The translations under genes and the position numbers were made by a program. From the NCBI GenBank assembly GCA_003221195.1, contig QHQO01000022.1, positions 1 to 40,982 of the forward strand: DNA of 40,982 nucleotides, read 5' to 3'. The DNA is from Verrucomicrobiota bacterium. GTDB lineage: Bacteria > Verrucomicrobiota > Verrucomicrobiia > Chthoniobacterales > UBA10450. Below the pieces are notes generated by a model. The model searched no databases and had not been told where the DNA came from. It worked only from the letters and a program-made list of their open reading frames with translations. Each line of letters opens with the position of its first letter. Positions within the stretch are counted from its first letter, which is position 1. This document shows positions 9,260 through 17,912 of the stretch, in pieces.

Positions 9260-10795
9260 TTAGTGAGCGCCTCCGATCAGGTCATTCAATCCCGGAATAT
9301 CAAGCTCCAAATAGAACCCTTCGATTCCGGCAAGCCGGCACTCGACATCACACGCGAGTAATTCGGAATCCTTGGTCGCGAATTCTTCTTCGGAGAGCGA
9401 GCGCGCGGGCGCACCTTTGCGATCGACAATCAATCCGCCGGAGTGCGTTTCCACGGCGCTGCGAACTTCTGTCCATTGCCCAGGGTCGATCCATACCCGA
9501 CCATTTTTCACCTGAAATACAGTGGCTGACGAATTTTTGATGAACTTCGGGACGCGCGGAGTGCGCGGCTTCCATTTTGTGCCGCCAGTGTTTCCGACGA
9601 GTTCGGCAAAGCGTGCCGCGATCATCGCCGGTGTGTCGGTCTTGCGACAGCCTTCGACCTGCGCGCACAACAGCTTCGACATGCGACGCAAGATATCCAC
9701 GGCGCGATCTTCTGTGTTTCCGCCCAGACGAATGACCGCCGGAATGTCGAGATCGAGCTCCCAAAAAGCTTTGGCCAACCCGTACGCGGACCAATATTGC
9801 TCCTGGCTCGCGACACCGGAACCCGAACCGAAGTATCCGACGAGATCGGGCTGAGCCAAAATGATTCGCGCGGCGCGATAAACCTTGGATGCGGACGGAT
9901 TTCCGCTGGTATCAGTGAAATCCGCGATGGTGAATCCCGCGTTAACGATAGCGTCCATCGACATCATTGAGCCGCCGCCGCCGGCGCCATGAAAACCAAC
10001 CAAACCTTTGGAATCTTTGGGAGCAGCCGTCGCCAACTGTGCGAAATAAAATGTGCCGCGATGATCGCTTTGTTCCACAGCGTAGGCGAGGCGCTCGAGA
10101 ACAGTCGGTGGATGATCGAACTCGCGCGCGATTTCGATTCCCAATTCGGGGCGACGCACCACGGCGTAGTCATCAATCGTAATCCGGCAATCGGCCGCGA
10201 CGAATTCGCCGCTTCTGGTCAATACCAGCGGATTGATTTCCAGCGACCGCGCTTCCACGCTGCGCGCGGCAGCAAACAACTTCCGGATCGAATCGGCGAG
10301 TTGCTCCGCGAGCGCTGGTGAAAGTCCGCATGGATTGACGGCTTCATTCACGACGGGATCAAGAGGTCCTCGATTCACGTCGCAGGGAATGCGTCTCGTT
10401 GACGCGGCGCGTTCTTCGATTCCCGTGCCTCCGCCCGCCGCGAAGATGATCACCGGCGCGCGTGCGGCGTCATCAATGGCAAACGAAAGAAAAAATTCCC
10501 GATCGATATCGATCTTTTCTTCAACGAGCACGGCTTCGACTGGAAACTGTCCGACCTTCATCGCCAGCATCCGCGTCGCGTGCGGACGCACTTCATCTGG
10601 CTTTTTTGCAAACGCGACACCACCGATGCCGGCGCGGCCCGTAGTCCAAACCTGAATCTTGATGACGACTTCGTCCCCTAACTTCGCCGCTACTGCGACG
10701 GCCTCTTCAGTCGTTCGAGCCGGAGAGCCGCGCGGGATTTTGAATCCATTGGCGGCAAGAATGGCTTTGCCTTGATATTCGTGGAGTCGCGCCAT
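9260..10795 (-). CDS. ATP-grasp acyl-CoA synthetase subunit (SucC/ATP-citrate-lyase small-subunit-like)
   Basis: 511 residues, longer than SucC (about 390). The N-terminus RLHEYQGKAILAANGFKIPR is a classic ATP-grasp_2 opening; VVIKIQVWTTGRAGIGGV gives the nucleotide-binding Lys and Gly-rich loop, and LEINPLVLT and CRITIDDYAVV match the Mg-binding Asn and Asp region of SucC. The second half has the ligase-CoA features GAGGGGSMMSMDAI and VIRLGGNTEDRA. About 100 extra residues after roughly 395 are not explained by SucC. It activates the carboxylate by phosphorylation and pairs with the downstream SucD/lyase fusion. Citrate rather than succinate is inferred from that partner. Transcription diverges from the cyclase gene at 10990. 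The chosen ATG follows no strong SD. Confidence 0.78.
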   Translation of the reverse strand: MARLHEYQGKAILAANGFKIPRGSPARTTEEAVAVAAKLGDEVVIKIQVWTTGRAGIGGVAFAKKPDEVRPHATRMLAMKVGQFPVEAVLVEEKIDIDREFFLSFAIDDAARAPVIIFAAGGGTGIEERAASTRRIPCDVNRGPLDPVVNEAVNPCGLSPALAEQLADSIRKLFAAARSVEARSLEINPLVLTRSGEFVAADCRITIDDYAVVRRPELGIEIAREFDHPPTVLERLAYAVEQSDHRGTFYFAQLATAAPKDSKGLVGFHGAGGGGSMMSMDAIVNAGFTIADFTDTSGNPSASKVYRAARIILAQPDLVGYFGSGSGVASQEQYWSAYGLAKAFWELDLDIPAVIRLGGNTEDRAVDILRRMSKLLCAQVEGCRKTDTPAMIAARFAELVGNTGGTKWKPRTPRVPKFIKNSSATVFQVKNGRVWIDPGQWTEVRSAVETHSGGLIVDRKGAPARSLSEEEFATKDSELLACDVECRLAGIEGFYLELDIPGLNDLIGGAH

Positions 10796-10820
10796 GGCTG
10801 CGTGCTATTTCGGATGAAAA

Positions 10821-10842
10821 CGCCCAACGTTCAACGCTCAAC
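10821..10842 (+). repeat. Short dispersed repeat (cgcccaacgttcaacgctca type)
   Basis: cgcccaacgttcaacgctca here, cgcccaacgtccaacgctca at 19546-19565, and in reverse orientation within 37731-37766. This copy lies in the divergent promoter region (10796-10989) between the lyase operon and the cyclase gene. No consensus promoter is convincing there. Confidence 0.6.
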
Positions 10843-10989
10843 TCGAAGAGAATTCACCCACGACGGGCAAGCCGAGCAGGCATCGAACGCAGGATTGCAT
10901 CGCTACCGAACTATGCATTCCTGGATTGCTCCACTATCCGGAGTTGAGTAAAGATCATATTACGGTGCGCTCCGCTTGCGAGAGTCGAT

Positions 10990-13371
10990 ATGGCCGGTGA
11001 GGGCAAAAAGGAAATCCAACTCGAGATCGGGCACGTCTTGTTCATCGATCTCGTTGGTTATTCGAAATTTTCCCTTAACGACCAGCACGCCGCAGTTGAA
11101 CAGCTAAATCGGGTTGTTCGCGCGTCAGAGCAATTTCAACAGACCGAAACCGCAAGCCGTTTGCTCAAAATCCCAACCGGCGACGGCATGGCGCTGGTAT
11201 TTTACTCGACGCCGGAGGCGCCCGTGCAGTGCGCGCTGGAGATTAGTCGCTCACTCAAGCGATATCCACAGCTGCAAGTTCGGATGGGAATTCACAGCGG
11301 TCCGGTCAGCGTGGTGATGGATGTGAATGAACGTGCCAATCTGGCTGGCGCTGGAATGAATATCGCCCAACGAGTGATGGATTGCGGCGATGCGGGGCAC
11401 ATCCTGCTTTCGAAGCGTGTCGCTGAAGATCTCGAAACGCACGAGAAATGGCGACCGCTCTTGCACGATCTTGGTTCGTGCGAAGTGAAGCATGGAGTGC
11501 GTCTTGCTGTGGTAAATGTCTATGCCGACCAATTCGGCAACCCAAAACTCCCGCTGAAATTAGCAGCGCAGAGACGCCGCACGCGAATGCGATGGGCGGC
11601 GATGACTACAACGTTGCTCGCACTTGCGGCGACCGTCGGTGGTATTGCGATATTTTCCCGTAATCGCGCACAATCGACACTGACTGCGCCAGAAAAGAGC
11701 ATCGCGGTGCTGCCGTTTGCGAACCTGAGTGAAGATAAGGCGAACGCCTACTTCGCGGAAGGTATCCAGGACGAAATTCTGACGCGCTTATCCAAGATTG
11801 CTGATTTAAAGGTGATCTCGCGCACATCGACGCAGCATTTCAAAAGCGCGCCTGGCAACTTGTCCGAAATCGCCAAACAACTTGGAGTTGCCTACATTCT
11901 AGAAGGAAGTGTTCAGAAGAGTGGCGACGCCGTACGCGTAAACGTGCAGCTGATCAAAGCAGCCAATGATTCCCATCTTTGGGCCGATACCTTTGATCGA
12001 AAACTGATAGATGTGTTTTTCGTCGAGAGTGAAGTGGCTAGAGCGATCGCCGAGAAATTGCGCCTGCACCTCACGGGCGAGGAAGAGCAGGTCATCGCCG
12101 CGAAACCAACGGAGAACGTCGAGGCCTACGATGCCTATTTGCGGGGTCTGGCTTACAACCTCAAGACGGCAACCACGCCTGCCAACTCCCTTGGCGCGCA
12201 GAAATATCTCAGAGAAGCCGTGCGGTTGGACCCGAAATTTGCTGTTGCCTGGGCGCTGCTCTCGTACGTGGACGCCCGTGGTTATCTCCAATTGACTCTG
12301 CAGCCAACGACTGCCCTTCGCGAGGAGGCACGGCAGGCAGCCGAAACCGCGCTTACTCTTCAGCCCAATCTCGGCGAAGCTCTGATGGCGATGGGGTATT
12401 ACCGCTATGCCTGTTTGAAGGATTACGACACCGCAGTGCGGTACTTTGAGCAAGCACGTCAGTCCCTTCCCAATAGCAGCCGTATTCCCGAATCGCTGGC
12501 TTATCTCGAGCGGAGACGAAACCAATGGGACCGGAGTGAGTCGTACTTCAACGAAGCCGAGCGACTCGATCCGCGCAATGTTTCGCTGCTAACCCAGCAT
12601 GCACAATCATACATTTGTCGTCGTCAGTTCCCGGAAGCGCTACGAAAGCTTGACCAGGTTCTCGATATTGTACCGGACGACCTGGATACGCTGGTGCAAA
12701 AAGCGTCTATCGCCCAGGCAGTGGGCGACCTGCCGCAGGCTGCGATACTGTTAGCTCCGCTACATCCGGCGTCGAATAACCCAGGGGCCTTGGAAACGCA
12801 GCTTTACCAAGCCATCTTGGAGCGCCACCCCGAACAAGTTATCCCTCGCCTGAAGGAAATACTGGCCAAATCTGATCCTGGATTGGGTTATTACAATGGA
12901 GAATTGCGCTTTTGGCTCGGCTGGGCGCAAGAAATCGGGGGCGACCGTCCCGCTGCCGACGAAAGCTGGCGCCAGGCACGCAGCGAATTGGAATCCCTTC
13001 TAAAAGAGCAGCCTGAAAATTTTGTTGTGATCGGTGATCTCGCGCTGATCAATATGGGTCTCGGCGACAAGACGGCTGCATTAAGTCTAGCTGAACGTGC
13101 CATGCGTGTCATTCCGCTTGAGAAAGATGCGTTGCACGGTCCAATCCCGATTGAGATCCTCGCCCGGGTAGCAGCACGATTTGGAGAGCCTGATCGCGCC
13201 ATCGCAGCGTTGCAGAAACTGCTCTCGATTCCGTCCACCGGCCCATTAGCTTCGAACGCGCCGATCACGTCCGCGTTGCTTCGCCTCGATCCAATGTTTG
13301 ATCCGCTTCGGCAGGATCCACGCTTCGAAAAGCTCCTCGCCTCGGTGGGGCAGAAGGACGCGAAGCAATGA
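10990..13371 (+). CDS. Class III adenylate/guanylate cyclase fused to TM helix, FlgO-like domain and TPRs
   Basis: 793 residues. The N-terminal cyclase homology domain keeps both metal aspartates (FIDLVGYS and GDGMALVF), the purine-selecting Lys just before GDG (LLKIPTGDG) and the transition-state Asn/Arg pair (GMNIAQR), so it may be active. A single TM helix lies at about 200-222, placing the cyclase in the cytoplasm and the rest outside. Residues about 236-375 (SIAVLPFANLSEDKANAYFAEGIQDE, VAYILEGSVQKSGDAVRVNVQL) form the FlgO/TolB-N-like domain common in such fusions; about 385-780 are TPR repeats. Likely a membrane sensor or regulator making a cyclic nucleotide. Preceded by GCGAGAG about 5 bases before ATG, a weak SD. 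Convergent with the ABC-2 permease. Confidence 0.85.
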   Translation: MAGEGKKEIQLEIGHVLFIDLVGYSKFSLNDQHAAVEQLNRVVRASEQFQQTETASRLLKIPTGDGMALVFYSTPEAPVQCALEISRSLKRYPQLQVRMGIHSGPVSVVMDVNERANLAGAGMNIAQRVMDCGDAGHILLSKRVAEDLETHEKWRPLLHDLGSCEVKHGVRLAVVNVYADQFGNPKLPLKLAAQRRRTRMRWAAMTTTLLALAATVGGIAIFSRNRAQSTLTAPEKSIAVLPFANLSEDKANAYFAEGIQDEILTRLSKIADLKVISRTSTQHFKSAPGNLSEIAKQLGVAYILEGSVQKSGDAVRVNVQLIKAANDSHLWADTFDRKLIDVFFVESEVARAIAEKLRLHLTGEEEQVIAAKPTENVEAYDAYLRGLAYNLKTATTPANSLGAQKYLREAVRLDPKFAVAWALLSYVDARGYLQLTLQPTTALREEARQAAETALTLQPNLGEALMAMGYYRYACLKDYDTAVRYFEQARQSLPNSSRIPESLAYLERRRNQWDRSESYFNEAERLDPRNVSLLTQHAQSYICRRQFPEALRKLDQVLDIVPDDLDTLVQKASIAQAVGDLPQAAILLAPLHPASNNPGALETQLYQAILERHPEQVIPRLKEILAKSDPGLGYYNGELRFWLGWAQEIGGDRPAADESWRQARSELESLLKEQPENFVVIGDLALINMGLGDKTAALSLAERAMRVIPLEKDALHGPIPIEILARVAARFGEPDRAIAALQKLLSIPSTGPLASNAPITSALLRLDPMFDPLRQDPRFEKLLASVGQKDAKQ

Positions 13372-13402
13372 TGCACGGGAATTGACCAACAATTCGTCGC
13401 TG

Positions 13403-14218
13403 CTATCCGCCCACAGCTTGGTAATGGCCGAGGCCGCGTTTCCACATGAGGTTTGCCCAAGCCCATGCGAGCAACAGCCAACCAGTTTGGATCGCCAGGG
13501 CTTGCACAAGGTCAGCACCTTTTAATCGGCCGAGAAAGATCGCGATTGGACAAAACAGTTCGTAGTAGAACGGCAGCCATTTCATCACGGCCTGGACGGC
13601 AGACGGCATGATGTCGATGGGAAACATCTGGCCACCGAGGAAGTATTCGAACGAATAAACAATGAAAACGAAGGTGGAGATTTCCAGAATCCAAAACGCC
13701 ATCATCGCAAGGCTGTAAGTGATAAAGAACTGAATGAACGCCGCCATTAACATCGATACGATGGAAACCACATACACCAGTGGATCAGTCGGCAGCACGA
13801 CGTAGTCGCGGAAATAAATAAAGATCAGCGCAATCGGCGGCAGGGTAACGAAGGTGTAAACGAGCCGGCCGCTTAGAAAAATACTGAACCGGTATGCTAG
13901 ATAACTCATCGGTTTGGTGAGAAGCGCATTGATCTGGCCTTCGCGAATATCAGCGGCGATCTGCCATTCATCCTCCGTCGGTGTGACCAGATTGCTGACC
14001 AGGATAGTGAGCAAATAGTAGTAAATCATCGAGCCGTAGTCGTAGCCGTGCAGCCCGCCGCCGCGCTCCTTGAACACCGCGGCCCAAAGAAAAACTGTGC
14101 CGGCTAGCGGAATCAGGCCGAACAGCGCGCGCAGAAAATAATTCCAGCGGTAAACAAACGTGTTCTGTAGCCCGATGTTAAAAACCGAGAGGTATTTTTC
14201 GATCTTACTCGTGCTCAT
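13403..14218 (-). CDS. ABC-2 type transporter permease (DUF990-like family)
   Basis: 271 residues with about six predicted membrane helices and the pattern of the ABC-2 permeases of PF06182: a cytoplasmic N-terminus (KIEKYLSVFNIGLQNTFVYRWNYF), REGQINALLTKPMSYLAYR after helix 2, and FEYFLGGQMFPIDIMPSAVQ in the second half. Such permeases normally work with a second permease and an ATPase, often encoded together, in drug or lipid export. Neither partner lies next to it: upstream is pdxA on the same strand, downstream the convergent cyclase gene. It may therefore be a split or orphan locus, or the partners lie elsewhere. Its first codons overlap an inverted repeat (14213-14284). Confidence 0.8.
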   Translation of the reverse strand: MSTSKIEKYLSVFNIGLQNTFVYRWNYFLRALFGLIPLAGTVFLWAAVFKERGGGLHGYDYGSMIYYYLLTILVSNLVTPTEDEWQIAADIREGQINALLTKPMSYLAYRFSIFLSGRLVYTFVTLPPIALIFIYFRDYVVLPTDPLVYVVSIVSMLMAAFIQFFITYSLAMMAFWILEISTFVFIVYSFEYFLGGQMFPIDIMPSAVQAVMKWLPFYYELFCPIAIFLGRLKGADLVQALAIQTGWLLLAWAWANLMWKRGLGHYQAVGG

Positions 14219-14284
14219 GCTCCTGCTCGTAATCGTAATCGAAATTACAAAATGTCGAGCACGACCAGGATTACGAGCATGAGC
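14213..14284. repeat. Inverted repeat of gagcatgagc type at the permease start
   Basis: gctcatgctc (14213-14222) and gagcatgagc (14275-14284) are exact inverted copies, with further imperfect symmetry of gctcgtaatc/gattacgagc inside. The ATG of the ABC-2 permease (14218) lies in the left arm. Similar GAGCA-rich strings occur at 15268-15285, 19480-19507 and 37871-37895. Confidence 0.6.
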
Positions 14285-14288
14285 TCAA

Positions 14289-15293
14289 CTATTCGCTACA
14301 GTTTTGAGTCAGCTCCACGGCCAGATTAATCGCGGCGATCATGCTGTCAGGACATGCAATTCCTTTGCCGGCAATTTCAAACGCGGTGCCGTGATCGGGA
14401 CTGGTCCGAGGAAAAGGAAGCCCAAGCGTCACGTTCACACCTTGGTGAAAGGCGTGGAGTTTCAGCGGAATCAATCCCTGGTCGTGGTACATGCAGAGTA
14501 CCGCGTCGAATTCGCCTTCAATCGCACGATGGAAAACTGTGTCGGGGGAGTGTGGGCCTGTAAAAACGGGATGTGACCCGTGAGAAGTCAGAAGTGATTG
14601 GTTTAATTCGGCGACTGCCGGAGCGATGATTTCGATTTCTTCACGGCCGAGTTTTCCCGATTCGCCAGCGTGGGGGTTTAATCCGGCAACAGCAATGCGC
14701 GGTCTCGCAGCGCCACCACGCGCGACCATCGTGACCTTGGAAGATTGACGGCTTAAAGCCGTCGAGCTTCCAGAAGTGCCGCGCGAGAGGGTTCGGGCTT
14801 GTAGAAAATCCGCGAGCAACAGACCGACTCGGACAACCTCTGATTGCTGAAGCGCACTCGTTGCCTTGCGCAATGGAAGGTGAGCCGTTACAAGCGCGAC
14901 GGTCATCTTTCCACCGGTCAGACACATTGCGAAATTTTTGACGCTGCATCGCTCGGCAAAAAATTCCGTCTGTCCTGGAAACTTGAAACCCACTTCGTAC
15001 ATCCGGGCTTTGTGAACCGGGCCGGTTACGATTGCATCGAGCTCACCGCGCCGGGCCAGGGTGACTGCTTCCTCCAGCGCGGCGGCAGCAGATCGCGCGG
15101 TTTTACGCGTGGGCTGTCCTGGATGGCAATCCGGATATTTGCCGATGATCTTGTATTCGGCCGATTTGGGAACTTGGTCAGACCTCAGCGCGAGATCGAC
15201 AATCTCTGGCCCGATCCCGGCGCAATCGCCGAGCGTGACGCCGATACTTGGTTTTCCGCTTCTGTTCATGCTCGTGATCGCAATCGACTTCAC
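14289..15293 (-). CDS. pdxA: 4-hydroxythreonine-4-phosphate dehydrogenase
   Basis: 334 residues. It oxidises 4-phosphohydroxy-L-threonine with NAD in the DXP-dependent pyridoxal phosphate pathway. Diagnostic motifs are present in order: IGVTLGDCAGIGPEIV (usually GDPAGIGPE, so a Pro-to-Cys change), TGPVHK, HLPLRKA, AVAGLNPHAGESGKLGREE, and YHDQGLIPLKLHAF, supplying the three metal-binding histidines, then GLPFPRTSPDHGTAF. Between helix LLADFLQ and RPRIAVAGLNPHAG is an extra Ser/Arg-rich segment coded by a palindrome (14738-14772). The start at 15293 gives an eight-residue leader; Met9 (15269, MNRSGKPSIGVTLGD) fits the family better. It diverges from the TPR membrane gene at 15382. Confidence 0.92.
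   Translation of the reverse strand: MKSIAITSMNRSGKPSIGVTLGDCAGIGPEIVDLALRSDQVPKSAEYKIIGKYPDCHPGQPTRKTARSAAAALEEAVTLARRGELDAIVTGPVHKARMYEVGFKFPGQTEFFAERCSVKNFAMCLTGGKMTVALVTAHLPLRKATSALQQSEVVRVGLLLADFLQARTLSRGTSGSSTALSRQSSKVTMVARGGAARPRIAVAGLNPHAGESGKLGREEIEIIAPAVAELNQSLLTSHGSHPVFTGPHSPDTVFHRAIEGEFDAVLCMYHDQGLIPLKLHAFHQGVNVTLGLPFPRTSPDHGTAFEIAGKGIACPDSMIAAINLAVELTQNCSE
14738..14772. repeat. 35-base palindrome inside pdxA
   Basis: tggaagattgacggctt (14738-14754) pairs with aagccgtcgagcttcca (14756-14772), 15 of 17 positions, around a single base. It codes for part of the extra segment in PdxA and keeps the frame. Confidence 0.75.
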
Positions 15294-15324
15294 TTAATCG
15301 ATCACGTGCACACGCAACGAGCAA

Positions 15325-15360
15325 AAACTGCGAACATGGGATTGATTTTCCCCGCAGTTT
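15325..15360. promoter_or_regulatory. Inverted repeat in the pdxA / TPR-gene divergent region, possible operator
   Basis: aaactgcg (15325-15332) and cgcagttt (15353-15360) are exact 8-bp inverted copies separated by 20 bases, lying 22 bases before the start at 15382 and 32 bases before that of pdxA. This could be an operator or RNA hairpin. Nothing else in the sequence supports either reading. Confidence 0.3.
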
Positions 15361-15381
15361 AAGGAAAACTAGCTTCCCGGC

Positions 15382-17322
15382 ATGCAGCACGTCACCGCGT
15401 TCTCAAGTCCGCAAACTGTTCCCGCTGCGCCTGCGGCCGTGCGAAAATCTGGCTTGTGGATTTTGGACAGCTGGCGCGACCTGGTCCTGTACGTCTGCAC
15501 GCCGCTGGTGATTCTGCCGATCTTCCTATTGGCACAGGCGCGTTGGAGCGCGCAGGACATTTATCTTTTCGTCGCTGCTTTTGGCGCAATGGGCCACCAT
15601 TTGCCGGGAATGATTCGCGCCTACGGCGATCGCGCGTTATTCCAGCGGTTCAAATGGCGCTTCATTCTTGCGCCGATTTTCCTGGTTGTCGTCTGTGCGG
15701 CCTTTTCCATTTGGGACCTTAAAGGCATCGTGCTGGTCGCCTTTGTCTGGGGCGTTTGGCACGGCATGATGCAGACCTACGGGTTCTGTCGCATTTACGA
15801 TGCGAAAGTTGGCTCGTTCGCTGAGCTGACACGCCGTCTCGACTTCGCATTATGCGGGATTTGGTTCGCTACCGCGGTTCTCCTCTCACCGCAGCGAATG
15901 ACCGACACACTCGAAACTTATTATTCTGCCGGCGGCCCCTTCATACCGCCTGCGCTTCTCCGAATGGCGCAGCAAAGCTTGCTAGCCGTGGCGCTCGCAG
16001 TTGCGGGCCTGTTCCTGGCAAATTATGTCTGGAGCTGGACCCGGGGGAACCGGCCGAGCCCTGTGAAGCTGGTGCTCCTCGTCACAAGCATTTCTTTCTG
16101 GTGGTACTGCAACAACATTGTTGCGAGTGTTCTGGTGGGCATCGCGTTGTTCGAAGTCTTTCACGATGTGCAGTATCTATCGCTGGTTTGGATTTATAAT
16201 CGCAAACGAGTTGAGACAGACAGCGCGATCGGCGGTTTTATGCGTTTCGTGTTCCGGCGCAGCGGCTCGCTGATGGGTCTTTACGTGGGGCTGATCTTTG
16301 CCTACGGCGCGCTCGGCTATTTCAAGTCCAGTATCGGTACCGAGTCAGTCAAAACGATACTCGCCGGCGTTGTGACGGCTTCAGCGCTGCTCCATTTTTA
16401 TTACGACGGGTTCATTTGGAAAGTGCGCGAAAAATCGACCCGGCAATCTCTCGGCATCAGCGGCGGCGGCACAGCGGATGTTTCGACCAAAGGTTTTCTG
16501 CCGGGCTGGACGTTACATGGCGCGAAATGGGTAGGCGTTTTCGTCATACCATTGGGAGCGCTTTGGCTCGGGCAGACGCACACGGCCCGGACCGAACTCG
16601 ATCGCGTTGCGATGATCGCCGCTGATCTTCCAACCAGCGCGCGGGCGCATTTGAATCACGCGACTGCGTTGCAGGACACCGGCCGTGTTGATGAAGCTGC
16701 CGAATCCTTCTCCAAAGCCTTGCGTCTGAATCCCGATTCCGCGAAGGCGCATGTCAGTCTCGCGACCATTCTGATTGGCAAAGGAGAACTGAACGACGCG
16801 CATGCCCATTATGAACAAGCGTTGCGGATGGACCCTAACAACGCCGAGTATCACTCCGGTTATGCTTATCTTTTGGAGCAATTGGGCCAGGACGACCAGG
16901 CGGCGGCCCAGTGCGAAGCCGCAGTCCGTCTGGCGCCAAAGTCCGCGCTGGCTCATTATAGCTATGGCGCTTTTTTGGAAAAACACGGCAAATTGGACGA
17001 GGCCACTGCGCAGTATCGAGAGGCGGTCCGCGCTGATCCCAGTTTAGTCGATGCTCAAATAGATCTCGGGAGTGCACTCCTGGAAAAGGGCGACTTCGCA
17101 GGAGCAAAGGAGCACCTTCAAACAGCCTCCAAGCTCGATCCAAAGCTAGCCCAGCCGCATAATTATCTTGGAAAAATTTTTATGCGCGAAGGCGACATTT
17201 CCGGCGCAATCGCACAATTCGAAGAAGCGTTGCGTTTGCATCCCGACTTTCCGGAAGCCGAGGAAAACCTCCGCATGGCCAAGACGAGCGACGGCGGATC
17301 TCTCACGCTGTCACCCAGGTAG
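15382..17322 (+). CDS. Polytopic membrane protein with conserved-looking histidines and C-terminal TPR repeats
   Basis: 646 residues. Residues about 30-410 contain roughly ten hydrophobic segments. Histidines sit in or at the edge of several of them: MGHHLPGM (about 70), WHGMMQTYG (about 127), FHDVQYLSLVW (about 260) and LLHFYYDGFIWKVR (about 336). This spacing suggests a buried metal or redox site, as in membrane-bound di-iron enzymes, but I recognise no named family. From about residue 415 at least six TPR units follow (for example AHLNHATALQDTGRVDEAAE, AQPHNYLGKIFMREGDISGA), which should face one side of the membrane and bind partners. It stands alone, divergent from pdxA. The start is the first ATG and precedes the first helix by about 28 residues. 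Confidence 0.7.
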   Translation: MQHVTAFSSPQTVPAAPAAVRKSGLWILDSWRDLVLYVCTPLVILPIFLLAQARWSAQDIYLFVAAFGAMGHHLPGMIRAYGDRALFQRFKWRFILAPIFLVVVCAAFSIWDLKGIVLVAFVWGVWHGMMQTYGFCRIYDAKVGSFAELTRRLDFALCGIWFATAVLLSPQRMTDTLETYYSAGGPFIPPALLRMAQQSLLAVALAVAGLFLANYVWSWTRGNRPSPVKLVLLVTSISFWWYCNNIVASVLVGIALFEVFHDVQYLSLVWIYNRKRVETDSAIGGFMRFVFRRSGSLMGLYVGLIFAYGALGYFKSSIGTESVKTILAGVVTASALLHFYYDGFIWKVREKSTRQSLGISGGGTADVSTKGFLPGWTLHGAKWVGVFVIPLGALWLGQTHTARTELDRVAMIAADLPTSARAHLNHATALQDTGRVDEAAESFSKALRLNPDSAKAHVSLATILIGKGELNDAHAHYEQALRMDPNNAEYHSGYAYLLEQLGQDDQAAAQCEAAVRLAPKSALAHYSYGAFLEKHGKLDEATAQYREAVRADPSLVDAQIDLGSALLEKGDFAGAKEHLQTASKLDPKLAQPHNYLGKIFMREGDISGAIAQFEEALRLHPDFPEAEENLRMAKTSDGGSLTLSPR

Positions 17323-17369
17323 ATCCTTGGTGCTCGCAAAAGACCGCTGGTTATAACGGCTGACAATCA

Positions 17370-17804
17370 TCATGGCGGGCGTGATAAGTAATCATCGAAT
17401 CGTCCGTCTTGAATCTGTGAGAGAAGCTGAGGAAACGGCTCCCGGCTGACCATACATCCACACGCGACTTCGACGTTGTCGTTCGAAACCGACAGCGAGG
17501 TAGAGATTTTCTCATACGCGGGCACGGTCACACCGACGAAGGCCAACCAGAATGTAGAGTTCGCCTGCCGGCGTCGCATGAGCAAGCGCAGCTTGCAACT
17601 GCTGTGAGGCATCCGGCCGCTCCAAAACAGCACGCAAATTCCGTTCACCTGCGGACATGAGTCCAGCAACTCCAACACCTCCAAACGCAAAGGATTTTGC
17701 CGCGGCAAGATCACGAGCCGCTGAATTCTCGGACGTAGCCACTGCCGAAACACCAAGCTGCGACAACACAATTCCGACGACGAGCGTGATGGTGAGCCTT
17801 TCAC
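17370..17804 (-). pseudogene. Small secreted protein gene broken by two apparent frameshifts
   Basis: A GTG at 17804 opens one frame (MKG...), but the next codons make sense only in another frame, which reads as a signal peptide and Ala-rich mature part: LTITLVVGIVLSQLGVSAVA, then SFAFGGVGVAGLMSAGERNL and ATPAGELYILVGL. Near 17530 the protein-like sequence returns to the first frame (VPAYEKISTSLSVSNDNVEV) and ends DGRFDDYLSRPP at 17370. Joined, this gives a secreted protein of about 140 residues. Two compensating shifts suggest either a degenerate gene or sequencing/assembly errors. It lies 108 bases downstream of the HAD gene on the same strand. No family recognised. Confidence 0.55.
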
Positions 17805-17912
17805 GTCACAGCAGTGGGGCTCTTATTCATTTAAAGTCCCAAGCTCAGCGGCCCGGCGCACGGAACGGCTGGATTGCAACCAGAGCGCGATCGCCGGGTT
17901 CTGCAGCCATGG

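Noticed and set aside
14304-15362. Several plus-strand frames opposite pdxA
   Set aside because: They are shadows of pdxA, whose motifs are complete on the minus strand.
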